35,227 nt of DNA from Chara braunii (taxonomy: Eukaryota; Streptophyta; Charophyceae; Charales; Characeae), in the NCBI GenBank assembly GCA_003427395.1, contig BFEA01000247.1, positions 1,992,884 to 2,028,110 of the forward strand, given 5' to 3'. The translations under genes were made by a program, and so were the position numbers. The notes below the pieces were generated by a model, which was not told where the DNA came from, did no database searches, and saw nothing but the letters and a program-made list of their open reading frames with translations. Shown here one piece after another: positions 10,484 to 20,893 of this stretch (within the stretch, counting starts at the first letter, position 1; each line of letters begins with the position of its first letter).

Positions 10484-10762
10484 TTCAACTGTCCCACCTG
10501 CCCACAGGCATGCAAATCATCTTGTGACAGACGTGCAAAGGAACACCCTCAACTGTCCCACCTGCCCACAGGCNNNNNNNNNNNNNNNNNNNNNNNNNNN
10601 NNNNNNNNNNNNNNNNNNNNNNNNNNNNNNNNNNNNNNNNNNNACACCCTCAACTGTCCCACCTGCCCACAGGCATGCAAATCATCTTGTGACAGACGTG
10701 CAAAGGAACACCCTCAACTGTCCCACCTGCCCACAGGCATGCAAATCATCTTGTGACACCCC
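10484..10762 (+). repeat. 64-bp minisatellite interrupted by the assembly gap
   Basis: The unit contains CTGTCCCACCTGCCCACAGG and CATGCAAATCATCTTGTGAC. Unit marks fall at 10491 and 10555 before the gap and at 10656 and 10720 after it, a period of 64 on both sides. A related, more diverged copy of CATGCAAATCATC with ACACCCCTTGACA follows at about 10893, 155 bp further on. Confidence 0.9.
10574..10643. other. Assembly gap of 70 N
   Basis: Seventy N lie inside the 64-bp minisatellite. The repeat phase before and after requires the real missing length to be 33 plus a multiple of 64 bases, so 70 is only an estimate. Confidence 0.98.
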
Positions 10763-11122
10763 TTGACACTCTCCAGTCCTCTCCACCTCTGCATCTTGAG
10801 AACCCCAATCCCAAGTTGCTTTCCCCCCCCCAGCCACTTACATCCGTACGCATACAAAGCAGCCTCCCTCACCAGTCCCTGTTTGCCCATATTCATGCAA
10901 ATCATCCTTTGACACCCCTTGACATTATTTAGCCCACCCCATATGTGCATCTTGTGAACCCCCTCAAAAACTACCTTGCACACCCAACTCTTTCCGCCAT
11001 TCACAGTAAAGCGTGAAAGCATGAAGGCATGTCAAGCATGAGAAGTGCCCTTTCCCATGTACAAGCTAACGGCCGATGGCCATGGCTAACCGTGGCTAAC
11101 GAGCGTGAGCAAACACGTTTTC

Positions 11123-11124
<2 letters not shown>

Positions 11125-11207
<83 letters not shown>

Positions 11208-11249
11208 TGTGTGTGAAAGTGTGTGAAAGTGTGTGAAAGTGTGTGTGTT
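11125..11249. repeat. (CT)n(GT)n microsatellite with GAAAGTGT repeats
   Basis: CT repeats at 11125-11174 pass directly into GT repeats at 11175-11203, then into several GAAAGTGTGT units to about 11249. It is the same compound type as others in the window but with GT instead of CA on this strand. Confidence 0.95.
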
Positions 11250-11474
11250 GTCATATTCACTATATAGTATACACTCAAAAAAAGCATGACTGTACCAGAC
11301 TGTTTCGTCGGACTTTCACCGACTCATCAGGAGGTTGAACCCCGACAGTCTGCCCAGGATGCATTTGACTAATGGATAAGGACTCGCTACATCGCCCAGA
11401 GTTAAGATACCCCTGAGAAAAGTGGTCGACTTTACTCACACCAACCTTGCAATCCTAGCAGTCCTAGCAGACTG

Positions 11475-11478
<4 letters not shown>

Positions 11479-11531
<53 letters not shown>
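11479..11531. repeat. (GT)n microsatellite
   Basis: About 26 GT dinucleotides, followed by GT-rich decayed sequence to about 11565. Confidence 0.96.
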
Positions 11532-11532
<1 letters not shown>

Positions 11533-11883
11533 CGCTGTGTGTCTGTGTGCGACTGTGTCCCTGTGAGTGATATCCATTCCCCGGAAGATTGAGCTGGAGG
11601 AGCAAATGGCAAGGGTCAACTTACCTTGGCCAGTTTACTAAATCAGTCCGCTGGACCCTTAGAGAATGGGCAGGCCTTTCGCGGCTGGGATCCGAGATGG
11701 AAATTTTTTTTGGCCCTCACGGCCCTAATGTTGTTTTGGCACACATACCGGTCCATGCAGGAATTGGGTACTGATTTCCCATTGGTGTGCCTCACTGCTG
11801 AACTACTACTGGCCTATACCGATTTCGCATGGCCTTGACACCATTTTTCCCTTGTGCCCAGCAGCTCTGTCAATCCGGGTCCG

Positions 11884-12109
11884 TTTGTTCCATCTTCGCT
11901 TGCGGTACAACGGAAATGTGCCGGGACAGTTTCTCTCCACAGCACAACTTCGACATTGTGCACGTTTGGCTACGGTGTTATGTCCATCGGGTATAGTTTG
12001 TTCCATCTTCGCTTACAGCACAATGGAAATGTGCCAGAACACTCTCTCCACGGCACAACTTTCGACACTGTGCACGTTTGGATGCGGTGTTATGTCCATC
12101 GGGTATAAC
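11884..12109 (+). repeat. 113-bp tandem duplication
   Basis: Two copies start at 11884 and 11997, both with TTTGTTCCATCTTCGCTT and ending with GTTATGTCCATCGGGTATA. Copies differ at scattered positions. No gene is recognised. Confidence 0.88.
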
Positions 12110-12179
12110 GCAGTACCAGGCGAGGTCCACTATGTACTTGAAACACACACACATAAGCATGGTTCCTAGAAAGCATGAG

Positions 12180-12940
12180 TAGGTGGTACTATGCGGTCTG
12201 GCTGATGGTATCATGTGGACCCGGTATGGCTGTGGAAAACTATGCAGGGTGGGTCATACCCGTGGAGTGGATGGCACTACGTGGTATGGGAAGTACAAAT
12301 GCCGGCTAGTTGTGCAATGCTAAGCGGGTTGGTGTGCAATATTGGGTGTTCGGGCTGGGCCGGGTGGTGTTACTATGTGACCTGGTTGATACCACAAAGG
12401 CTGGATGGTACCGTGAGGACTGAGTGGTGCCATGTGGGATGCATCACCCTATGTGGACTGCAGGGCGCTAACACACACACGGCCACACAGAAAGAAAAGG
12501 AAGGTTGTACTATGTGGACTCAGTGGTATTACATGGAAGGGTGATACCATGTGGGTGGGTTGATACCATGTGGACTGTGTGATACCATGTGGAACGAACA
12601 CACACACAGCCAACCCCCCCCCCCAAAAAAAAAACACAAACACACGGCCAAAAGAAAAACAAAACACGCGCGGCCAACATTAGGTATAACTCGGCCCTAC
12701 AGACTACTAGGTGGTACTACGGGCGATGGGTAGTTTTTTTGTGTCATGGGTGATACCATGTGGGTTGGGAGGTACCATGTGGGGTGGGTCGTACCATGTG
12801 GACCGGGATGGGAGTACTGTGCTGGCTGGGTGGTATTATGTGGGATGGGTGATACCATGTGGGTGGGATGATACCACCCCGACTGGGTTCTAACATGTGG
12901 GGCAGAGCATACTACATGTGGAATGGATGGTACCGACACA
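12180..12940 (+). repeat. Degenerate minisatellite built on CCATGTGG
   Basis: A G/T-rich unit of about 20-25 bp, close to GGGTGATACCATGTGGG, recurs many times with variants such as CTATGTGG and TTATGTGG. The array is interrupted near 12465-12505 and 12597-12705 by A/C-rich stretches with ACACACAC and runs of C and A. Long open frames across it are a by-product of the repeat. Confidence 0.8.
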
Positions 12941-13314
12941 CTCGGCCACAAACCAAAGCAAGAAACCCACACATTTCAACAGCCATTAGAACTCATTACC
13001 TGTCTACTAACAGTCAAAATTCCTACTCCCTGATCCACACGGTGGGTGTCTGAATAGGAAGGACATCAGATTCCTTCGCACTTCGAACATATGACCTGCT
13101 TACTAGCAGTCAGGTTTGTACCGCTCGTCAACCCGGTTCAGGTGTGTACCTGTATTTGGGCAGAGGTCTATTCGTTCTATTCGCTCTATTGAAAATTGTG
13201 CAGGGGTAGGGAAAATTGGGCACACCAAGATCCAAAAAAAGGATCCTCCCCCAAAAAAGTATGCAGATATGACAAACACAGAAAAAGACCCCTCACATTA
13301 TATTTGGGGTGTGA

Positions 13315-13725
13315 TCACCGTTCGACCTCGCCACCTCTCAACTAACACTGGAACAAAACCAACATAACTTTTTGGGTCTTATCATAGTCCTCTCTCGCAG
13401 CCTCTCGACTAGCACTGAAACGAAACCAATGACCACAGTCGACCTCGCAACATGTCAAATAACACTCGAAAAAAACGAAAGAAAATACATAAATCAAAGC
13501 CCCTGCAGTAACAGGTTTGTGGATTCAATACCAATGAGCACAGTTCGACTTCCTGGCCTGCCAAATAACACTCAAACAGAACCAAAGACAACGACAAAAC
13601 TCTGAGCCCCTGCAATAAGATGTTTGCGGTTTCAAAACCGATGAGCAGAGCTCGACCTCGCCGCCTGTCAAATAACATGCAAACAAAAAAAACAAACAAG
13701 ACGACAAAAATTGAAGCCCCCAAAG
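13315..13725 (+). repeat. Degenerate tandem array, about 107-110 bp unit
   Basis: Landmarks AGCCCC at 13498, 13605 and 13715 give spacings of 107 and 110 bp. Each unit has a GTTTG-GG-TTCAA segment, ATGAGCA, TCGACCTCGC and TGTCAAATAACA-C. A truncated, more diverged unit precedes at 13315-13430. Confidence 0.75.
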
Positions 13726-15379
13726 TAACATGTTTGGTGCTCATCCACACGGGAAGATGTGTACTCGCATTCGAACGGCCTATGGCCAGCCCATCACCTT
13801 CGGAAAACATCAGGGCCCAGTGGTCCCATCCTACAGGGGCCACCTTTTGCTTCAAGCATTATATAAAAAATGGTCTCACACCCCCACCCATGACACTTCC
13901 CCTCACACCCTTCCATTCCTTGACACGGTCCTGCAACCTCCCTCAATACTCTGCTTCTCCCCCCTAATCATGAACCTCTACCCCTCCCCCACCTTCGCTT
14001 GTTAAGCACATTGCAACACCTTGCCCTCCCTTCCATCTCCTTACAGGGTCCCACAACCTCCCTCAATACTCACCTTATTCTCCCTAATCATGAATGTCCG
14101 CTTGAGACCCCCTTCCTCCCTCCCCAGCCTTCGCTCATAAACACACTGCCCACTCCTGCTGCCCCCTCTTACACTTGAGGTTTCAATCCTATCAGCCCTG
14201 AGCTCTCCTCTATTCAGACCTGCAATCTGGATATCAGACCAGTGGCCAGGCCACTACGCTGCATCAGCTGCTCCTACAGAACCCAGTCTGAGGTCCGCTA
14301 AACCCACAAACAAAACCTAGGTGGAGAGTTCTAAACGAACAGCACACTTGAGGTCATCACCACCATGTGTGAAAGGATAGAATGACCACTTCCCAAGCAC
14401 AAAAGCCACGCTCTCCCCAGTCCAGAAACAAACAAACTGGGCAGAAACATGGCGTCCTCAATCCAAGTGCATCCAGTTCTATCAGCCCCCCAGGCTCCAT
14501 AGTCATAAGGGCTGGTAGTCTGCGGTAGACCATCCAACGGTAATACTCTATTTACCATTAAGAAAATGGAAATACAATGGTTTACAATCCTTGTGGCCAC
14601 ACACTCCACATCCAATGTGGAACGTGTAGTCCTTCACTGTGCTCTGCAAGTTGGGACCCCACTCTAGCATACCCTTGCATGCAAAGAACATTGCACCACC
14701 CCTCAACAATGCCAATCCCCCGTTCCCCCCCTCTTCATGATCACAGCATTGTGCGATCCCCCTGGACCCTTCCCCGCTTAATCTCATGCATGCAACGCAT
14801 CATGCAACCTTACAAACTATTTTCGGCATCGGTTACAGACTTACAGTGCAACCAACAATATACTCAAAGACTGTATAAGTTAATTCTCCCACCAGTTTCA
14901 GTGTGACCAGCGGAACACTCAACTCGTGCCACAAGCATCTAGCCTAGTGTGTGCCTGCAAAGCAACAGAATCCGTAGCTGTTATTCTCCCAATTACATCG
15001 TGGCTGGAGATCAGAATGCAACCTGTGCAACTGGAAAAGTGAGCACAGTCGCACATTTGCCAGACGACCCCACCACGCGGCTTAAGCCACAAGTACTGCA
15101 GAAGCTATTTTGTGGAGCCAAAAACACAATCTACTCTGGGCAGCCCAGCCTGAAATGTCAAGCCTAGTGGGTCGCAGCCACTCTGGTCGACATATGCATT
15201 CCGTTTTTCTGCAAATATTTTTTCGTGGCCGAGAACATTGTTTGTTGTTTATTGAACTTTATTCTTTAAAATTTCTTCCCTGATACTACAGAACCTACCC
15301 GATATTCCTGTTTATTCCGGAAATTTTATTATTTTTTGTCAAAACAAATGAGAATTACAAATCTCCGAAGTTGGCGTAC

Positions 15380-16004
15380 TTAAACCACTAGTACCTCTGC
15401 CAGTGTTGGGAAATTACGTCAAAAGACTCAAAACGCCCACTCCCGAAGAATTTGTGGGTGGGACCCAGGGTTGGCTAGTCCCATAAATCGTAGTTTCAGG
15501 CAGGGTAGTCTAGGTGGCTTTTTTTTCTCTCGGCTTTCTTATAGTCCCCTGCCAACGAGGCAGGACGGAATCCGAGATCTGCTCAAGCTGTGTTTCCTCA
15601 GAGGATTGTAACCCTGATCGCACTGGCCCTTGTATCCAACCATTTTCACGGCTGAATCCGTGTTTCCGTTTTTTTTTCCTTTTGTCTTTCTGGAATCTGA
15701 CAACCTGGCCATGTGGCTGGGATGCCCTGACTGAGGGCACACTCACGCCACCACTTCCAAGAATGTATACAACTCCACTTCCAAGAATGTATACAACTGC
15801 AATCACGGCCAAAGCTTTGTTTCCTTGTTTTTGATTTTTTTGTTTTGTGAGTTTAACGGCCGCAACTTTTCTTCTTTTTTTTTTCCTTTTGTTCTTTCCG
15901 TGAAAGTACCAGAAAGAAAATGGGGTGGGACCCAGGCTCGGCAAATCGGAGCGCAGTGAAATTCAGGCTCAGCAAAAACAGGGTCGGAGGTACTAATGGT
16001 TTAA
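15380..16004. mobile_element. MITE-like element with inverted ends flanked by TTAA
   Basis: CTTAAACCACTAGTACCTC at 15379-15397 is the reverse complement of GAGGTACTAATGGTTTAAG at 15987-16005 with one mismatch, and weaker pairing continues inward. Both ends coincide with TTAA (15380-15383 and 16001-16004), which is the target duplicated by piggyBac-type transposons, although TTAA is itself palindromic and may be part of the inverted repeat. The inside has no transposase frame. It carries GGGTGGGACCCAGG near both ends in direct orientation and a 24-bp tandem pair. The element is about 625 bp and lies in an SPK1 intron. Confidence 0.55.
15752..15799 (+). repeat. 24-bp perfect tandem pair
   Basis: CACTTCCAAGAATGTATACA plus four bases is repeated twice head to tail inside the inverted-repeat element. 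Perfect identity suggests a recent duplication. Confidence 0.9.
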
Positions 16005-16167
16005 GAATTCTCTGCCCCCCTCCCCCGTCCTTTGGGACATCTGTTTCAAATTGGAAGGATACAGAGAAGATTAGCATGGCCCCTGTGCAAGGATGACACG
16101 CATAAATCGAGAAATGGTCCAAATTATAAATAAAAAGAAGGAAAAGAATTCTCTGCTCCTCTCCCCC
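16003..16167 (+). pseudogene. Retroposed U6 snRNA pseudogene with 24-bp TSD
   Basis: The U6-like body runs from 16027 to about 16127. It has a 5' stem-loop (GTCC-TTT-GGGACATC), the ACAGAGA box at 16061-16067 that pairs with the 5' splice site in real U6, the AGC triad at 16073-16075 and ends GAAATGGTCCAAATT. It is followed by an A-rich tail and by a second copy (16144-16167) of the 24 bases that stand directly before the body (16003-16026), with two mismatches. The first copy begins after TT, matching the TT/AA nick preference of L1-type endonucleases. There is no TATA box or plant upstream sequence element, and no T-run terminator. It is therefore an inserted retrocopy, not a working U6 gene. 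It lies antisense in an SPK1 intron. Confidence 0.88.
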
Positions 16168-16253
16168 ACCCCCACAAGAGCCTGATCAAGAATAGCAACT
16201 CCTGCTTCATTAACGAAGTGTAAGATTATGGGGAACCATCAGAGACAATATAC

Positions 16254-16421
16254 CTCTTCTCCAGGCTTCTTCACATCCGAGTCGTTCAAGCACAATTCCA
16301 GCTGCACAAAGATATTCCGCTTTTTGCTCAGAGTGACGGCCTGTGGATAGACATAAAGCATATGCACCAGCCTGGATCGAGGGTCACTTTTTGAGAGCGC
16401 CCTGAAGTCCATTGCGCAAAC
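16254..16421 (-). CDS. SPK1: SPK1 exon, start of DHR-1 (56 codons)
   Basis: The exon encodes VCAMDFRALSKSD, then LVHMLYVYPQAVTLSKKRNI, FVQLELCLNDSDVKKPGEE. It matches the first strands of DHR-1 in plant SPIKE1 (HCLYVYPLTVNLSRKRNLFIRVEL). In DOCK proteins DHR-1 is a C2-like fold that binds phosphoinositides. The acceptor is CGTGTTCTCCAG before 16421 and the donor is GAAGAG|GTATATTG after 16254. Both junctions are phase 0. It joins in frame to AIYPR of the exon at 10080-10277. Confidence 0.94.
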
Positions 16422-16667
16422 CTGGAGAACACGAAGGGCACATCCCAATTTGAAGGCATTACATTTGTTCAGAGCCATGGAACTGTGAGTGAGAGTGCAA
16501 CACTCAAAAACCAATATCAATCCTCTTCTCTGCTGCGCGCAAGGCCTCAAACATCAGCATAGCCCCGATAGTTGATCACCTTCTCAACATCATCTACCAT
16601 CTGGCACTCGATGGTTCACATCGTGAATGACACCCCTCAATGGTTCACATCGCGAATGACACCCCTT

Positions 16668-17049
16668 CCAAGCAAAACAAATATTATCTTCCTCATCAAT
16701 GTGTCATCTTCGCAATCGTGTTGCAGTATCCTCATCATTCATCCCCTTCCTGGCCTATCCTCAATGCCTGCGTCATGCTCAGTGGCTGATAGTCAAATAC
16801 ATACGACTGGCTGATGGTATGGTCTTCCCTTATCCTCCACATCATCAACCATGCCCCCTCCCAAGCAAAACAAATATTATCTTCCTCATCAATGTGTCCT
16901 CTTCGCAATCGTGTTGCAGTATCCTCATCATTCATCCTCTTCCTGACCTATGCCCAATGACTGCATCATGCTCAGTGGCTGATAGTCAAATACATACGAC
17001 TGGCTGATGGTATGGTCTTCCCTTATCCTCGACATCATCAACCATGCCC
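16668..17049 (+). repeat. 193-bp tandem duplication
   Basis: Copies start with CCAAGCAAAACAAATATTAT at 16668 and 16861 and end with CATCATCAACCATGCCC. Identity is high, so the event is fairly recent. A smaller pair, AATGGTTCACATCG-GAATGACACCCC, precedes it at 16610-16665. Confidence 0.93.
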
Positions 17050-17238
17050 ATGTTGGCCTTCCTGTACTGGCAAAAACCTCAGCAGCGGTCATATGGACAG
17101 ACAAGACTAGCCAAAAATTAGGCGCAAGCATACTTGCAACTGCACGAGCCACACATTTCTGTGGAGTTCAGTGCGGGGGGTGCCTGTGCGGAATCATGCA
17201 GGTTTTTTATTTTTGTTATTATTATTTTATCTTTTTCT

Positions 17239-17611
17239 GGGAGCGGGAACAGGGGGGCGTATGATAGGAAGATGGGGATATGGCGAGGAGAGGGGGATAT
17301 GTAGAGGAGGAGGATGTGGATGAGGAGGACGACAAGGATAGCGAGGACGACGAGGAGTCGTCGAGATGGGGGGAGGAGAAGAGATGGACGGAGGGAAAAG
17401 AGGAAGGGCAGGAGGAGGACGAGTGTGCGGAGGAGGAGACATGGACGAGGAAGGGAACGAGACGAGGAGGCATGGATAATGAGGAAGTACGAGGAGGAGG
17501 AGACAAGGAGGATGAGGGAGGGCAGGAGGAGGAGGACGAACAGGAGGAGATGAAAAGGAGAAGGGAGGAGGAGACATGGAGGATGAGGGAGGGGAGGAGC
17601 AAGGTGAGGCA
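17239..17611 (+). repeat. Purine-rich (GGA)n-like tract
   Basis: About 370 bp of almost pure G/A on the plus strand, mostly GAGGAGGA with T or C interruptions. The sense SPK1 pre-mRNA carries the pyrimidine complement here. Such mirror-like purine tracts can form triplexes and G-quadruplexes. Confidence 0.9.
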
Positions 17612-17945
17612 GTACTCCTGTCAAATTTTTTTTCATCTCGCTTATAATTTTGGCGGGGGGCCTCAAATGCACCATTTAGACCCCGGCCTTTTTTTTCCTG
17701 AGGGGTGTGACGGTTCGTTCCCCGCACACGTCGTGCGCCGCATGAGATCGGTTGGGCGCGTGCGCCGCACATAGGGAACCGCCCGCACGACATGCGCTTG
17801 AAAGTACGGGCGCAAGTCATTACCTAGTCACCCTCTTGATTGAGCAGAATTAATCAATTTAGGCAGAACGATCCCTAAGAAGTAGGTAGAAAATGAAAAT
17901 CCACTTAAAAGACCTCTGGATTGACAAAGACCTGCCAGTTTCCTT

Positions 17946-18047
17946 ACTTATTCCTACCCAAGTTGTTAAGAACATTTTTACTTGTTCCTACCCAAGTTGT
18001 TAAGAACATTTTTACTTGTTCCTACCCAGGTTGTTAAGAACATTCTT
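17946..18047 (+). repeat. 34-bp repeat, three copies
   Basis: ACTTGTTCCTACCCAAGTTG plus 14 bases is repeated at 17946, 17980 and 18014. The copies are nearly identical. It lies about 160 bp downstream of an SPK1 donor site in transcript terms... that is, above neither exon; it sits inside the intron next to the exon at 18210. Confidence 0.93.
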
Positions 18048-18209
18048 CGCCGAAAGTCCAGGAACATTGCTGGCATTTTGGAATTGTTCAAACACACAGC
18101 CTGAATAACAAAAACCGACCCCCAGAAGAACAACCCCGATCTAAGCACCCACAAGTCGAGCCAAACAAACAGCTAGACAAGAAGCACACCATAGTTAGCC
18201 CAGACGTAC

Positions 18210-18848
18210 CACATTGTTTTCTCCAAAGAATGTATCGTAGGCTGGACTACTATAATCCACCAATGCCGGACTGCCCTGCGTCCGTAAGCTCTCGTGATAA
18301 GATGTATTCCCCATAACTGAATCAGCCGGTCCATTTAAAAAAGGAGTACTGCCACCACAATGAATGGGACCAGAAACACTCGTTCCGCCGACAGCTGAGC
18401 TTGAGTGGTGATGACCACTTCCTGACAAGGGTGCACTGGTTGGCAGTCCATCCCTGTTCAGTGGGCCACTGTGCTGCTGAGCGAGCGAGCCGTTCATACC
18501 CTGGTTCAACGGGCCACTGAACTGCTCCCTCAGCGACCCACTCAGCCCCCCACTGCTCCCAATCAATCCACTCAAACTCCCAGAATGGGAATGGTCGGAC
18601 AACCGTCCAGAGAATGCATCCCTGCCGATGTCCTCTGAAAACGAGTTCCTCCGTGGTGTGCTGGTTCCACTAAAGCTCGGCATCTGAGTAAGCGTTCCAC
18701 TGAAGCTGGGCATCTGAGTAAGGGCTGGGCCTGAAAACAGGACCTTGAAATCGTCATCATAGCGAAGGCTTACACCTTCCTGGGGAAGTCGTTCCACCTC
18801 GAATTTCATCGATGCCCTCACAGGCTTGTGAGCTTTCCGTTTTGGGTC
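18210..18848 (-). CDS. SPK1: SPK1 exon, low-complexity linker (213 codons)
   Basis: The exon starts DPKRKAHKPVRASMKFEVER, matching DPKRKVHKPVKGVLKLEIEK of SPIKE1, and then becomes a long Ser/Gly/Pro-rich linker. It contains a perfect-looking ten-residue tandem pair (LTQMPSFSGT, twice) from a 30-bp duplication at about 18665-18725, repeated SGPLN motifs, and ends FFGENNV. The acceptor is GGGGATGCCAG before 18848 and the donor is AATGTG|GTACGTCTG after 18210; both are phase 0. The linker lies just before DHR-1 and is clearly longer than I recall for Arabidopsis. It is likely disordered. Confidence 0.9.
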
Positions 18849-20251
18849 CTGGCATCCCCGACCCAGAAGAGCACATGCCAGGAAGCCGACAAGCCAAGCA
18901 CCACCAACACAATCCCAATGATCCAAGACTACAAGCATCACATCCCCAAACACAAGATTGGTAACACAAATGAGGCAGGTAGCGAATTGCAAGTCGGAAA
19001 AGATACAACTAGTACGACTAGGAGAAACAGACATGCCGATGAGATCAGCAAGCACGAGACCGATAGAATGTGATGGAAGTCCCAAGGAGCGTACGCCACG
19101 GACATAGAAGCAAGCAAACACAGACGTGAGGCAAGCAAAAACAAACATCCCGAGGGTCAGTACTTCAGCAGATACATGAAACACAGAAAAGATAAAGCAA
19201 TCTAAATCATTCAATAATGTCGGCAACCACTTCGTCTGTGCATATCCTGAACGCCTTGCCAAGCCACACACTAGACAAACAAAACCGAACATGCACACAT
19301 GTTCTTCTCACCTCCACAGGACTCTACCTAACCTGGCAAGAAATCCAGGGGAGCAGTAGGACTTTCAACTGAATCTGACCACAATGATAGTAAATAAAGT
19401 CCAGTCAGGGTGAAGATACCCTTAGATATATGCTGTACAATGCAATCCTCATTACTTTCCCATCTTTTTTCATCACAGGTGCAACCATGGGAGTACTCAC
19501 ACATCTTTTACATGCAGATGCATCCTTTCCCACAAGTTTTTCCACCCATCCTGCCACAATGGTTTGGGAAGCAACGAAAAAGGGGAAAAAAAAACACCCT
19601 CAGAACGCCATCTTTCCTTCCCCTTCCTACGCTGCCCGTCAGCCTTCGATGCACAGAAGTGCGAGTGGTCGTGTGTGTATGTGAAAACTCGTTACCGGCT
19701 CATTCGGAGATTTCCTAAGTCTTAATGCTAGAGAAATGAGAGCATGTTTGCCTTTAAACAGTTTCTTTCACGGTTCGAGTCACAACAGTGTAGAAAAGCA
19801 CCCCTCAGCAGGTGACTTCCATTCCTCTCTATATTGCCCGCCACTGTTCAATGCACAAAAGTGTTAGCACGTGGGAACTTTTTACCCTCTAATTCACCAG
19901 TTTCCAAGGTCTGAAAGCCAGAGCAAAATGCATGTTGGCCTTTCCACAGTCTTTTCACGATCTAAACACCAAAACCAATACGACTGGAAAGTGGGGTGAA
20001 ATCCCCAAAACAAGAAAAAAAACAAAAAGAAAAGTAGAAGAAACTGAGGGAGAAAGGAAAAAATACGCTTACTATGTAGTACTCAATGCTCAACAGTTTC
20101 ATTGATCCCACTCAACACTAGCCAATTCATCTCAAATTCCAACCAACTGCAAACTTTCTACGACAAATACTGTAATGTAAGGCAGCCAACTTCCATATCA
20201 GACAACAAAAGCCCATCAAAATCTTGTTCAAGTTCGCTGAGCCTTGAGACC

Positions 20252-20403
20252 ATTATCATTTCGGCATGACAGCACACATACCAACGCAGACTGCACCTTT
20301 GCGAGCGAATATTCAAAGTCGCGATGCATTATCATTTCGGCATGACAGCACACATACCAAAGCAGACTGCACCTTTGCCAACGGAAATTCAAAGTCACGA
20401 TGC
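20252..20403 (+). repeat. 76-bp tandem pair
   Basis: ATTATCATTTCGGCATGACA starts both copies, at 20252 and 20328, each followed by GCACACATACCAA and GCAGACTGCACCTTTGC. Confidence 0.92.
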
Positions 20404-20783
20404 TAAACGCAGCATGCACAGCATGACTATTCCCAGGATTGACGCTCCCGTACATAATTTACTGAGAAACGGTGCCGAACTCAGTCTGTTAGCATGTTTA
20501 AGGGTCTTGGCAAGCTTGACAACAACCTGCAAAGACGACATTTCTTGCCTTCGTTTTGTTTTTTTTTCCCCCTTGCCTTCCAACCAAGAAAATATATCAT
20601 TTTGTAAAATCTTATCACCTCGCAGACACTAACTTCAACCTTGCACCTAAAATGGTAAAAAATACGACAATAGAAACTTAGAAAGTTCTCTAGTAGCTCA
20701 GAAAATTCCAAAGCCCCAGCTCCTCTTGGCACTTTTTGTGCATCACACGGTCCAGCTCGTGCAGAAAACACAACACAAAGCAG

Positions 20784-20893
20784 TGGTGAGAGAGAGAGAT
20801 AGAGAGGCAGAAAGCGGAAGACAACAGCAGGGTGGCGAGTTGACAGAGAGAGAGAGAGACAGCGACGAAGAGAGACAGAGACAGCAAAAGAGA
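20784..20893 (+). repeat. GA-rich low-complexity stretch
   Basis: Interrupted AGAGAG runs with GACAG variants; no coding features. Confidence 0.85.

Larger units (their letters stand above)
10278..16253 (-). other. SPK1 intron (5976 bp), the longest, mostly repeats
   Basis: This intron is built almost wholly of tandem repeats and small elements: a 64-bp minisatellite with a gap, microsatellites, a 113-bp tandem pair, a CCATGTGG minisatellite, a roughly 108-bp degenerate array, pyrimidine-rich degenerate repeats at 13880-14900 (for example ACCTCCCTCAATACTC at 13937 and 14053), an inverted-repeat element and a U6 pseudogene. No SPK1 exon is missing here, since the flanking exons join in phase and match adjacent family blocks. 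Confidence 0.75.
16422..18209 (-). other. SPK1 intron (1788 bp) with tandem and purine-rich repeats
   Basis: It holds a 193-bp tandem duplication, a long purine-rich tract and a three-copy 34-bp repeat. Large open frames here come from the biased composition. Confidence 0.8.

Noticed and set aside
14228-14260. Short palindrome AGTGGCCAGGCCACT as a regulatory hairpin or tRNA arm
   Set aside because: It is only a small hairpin without other tRNA parts or terminator features.
16027-16127. Functional U6 snRNA gene
   Set aside because: No TATA box, no plant upstream sequence element and no T-run terminator; the A-tail and target duplication show retroposition.
17118-17820. Long minus-strand open frames rich in Ser, Pro and Leu
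   Set aside because: They are translations of the purine-rich tract and its complement and have no domain.
18849-19298. N-terminal extension of the linker frame with hydrophobic segments
   Set aside because: It is intron upstream of a good acceptor at 18848; joining the exon at 21736-22023 there restores the family order.
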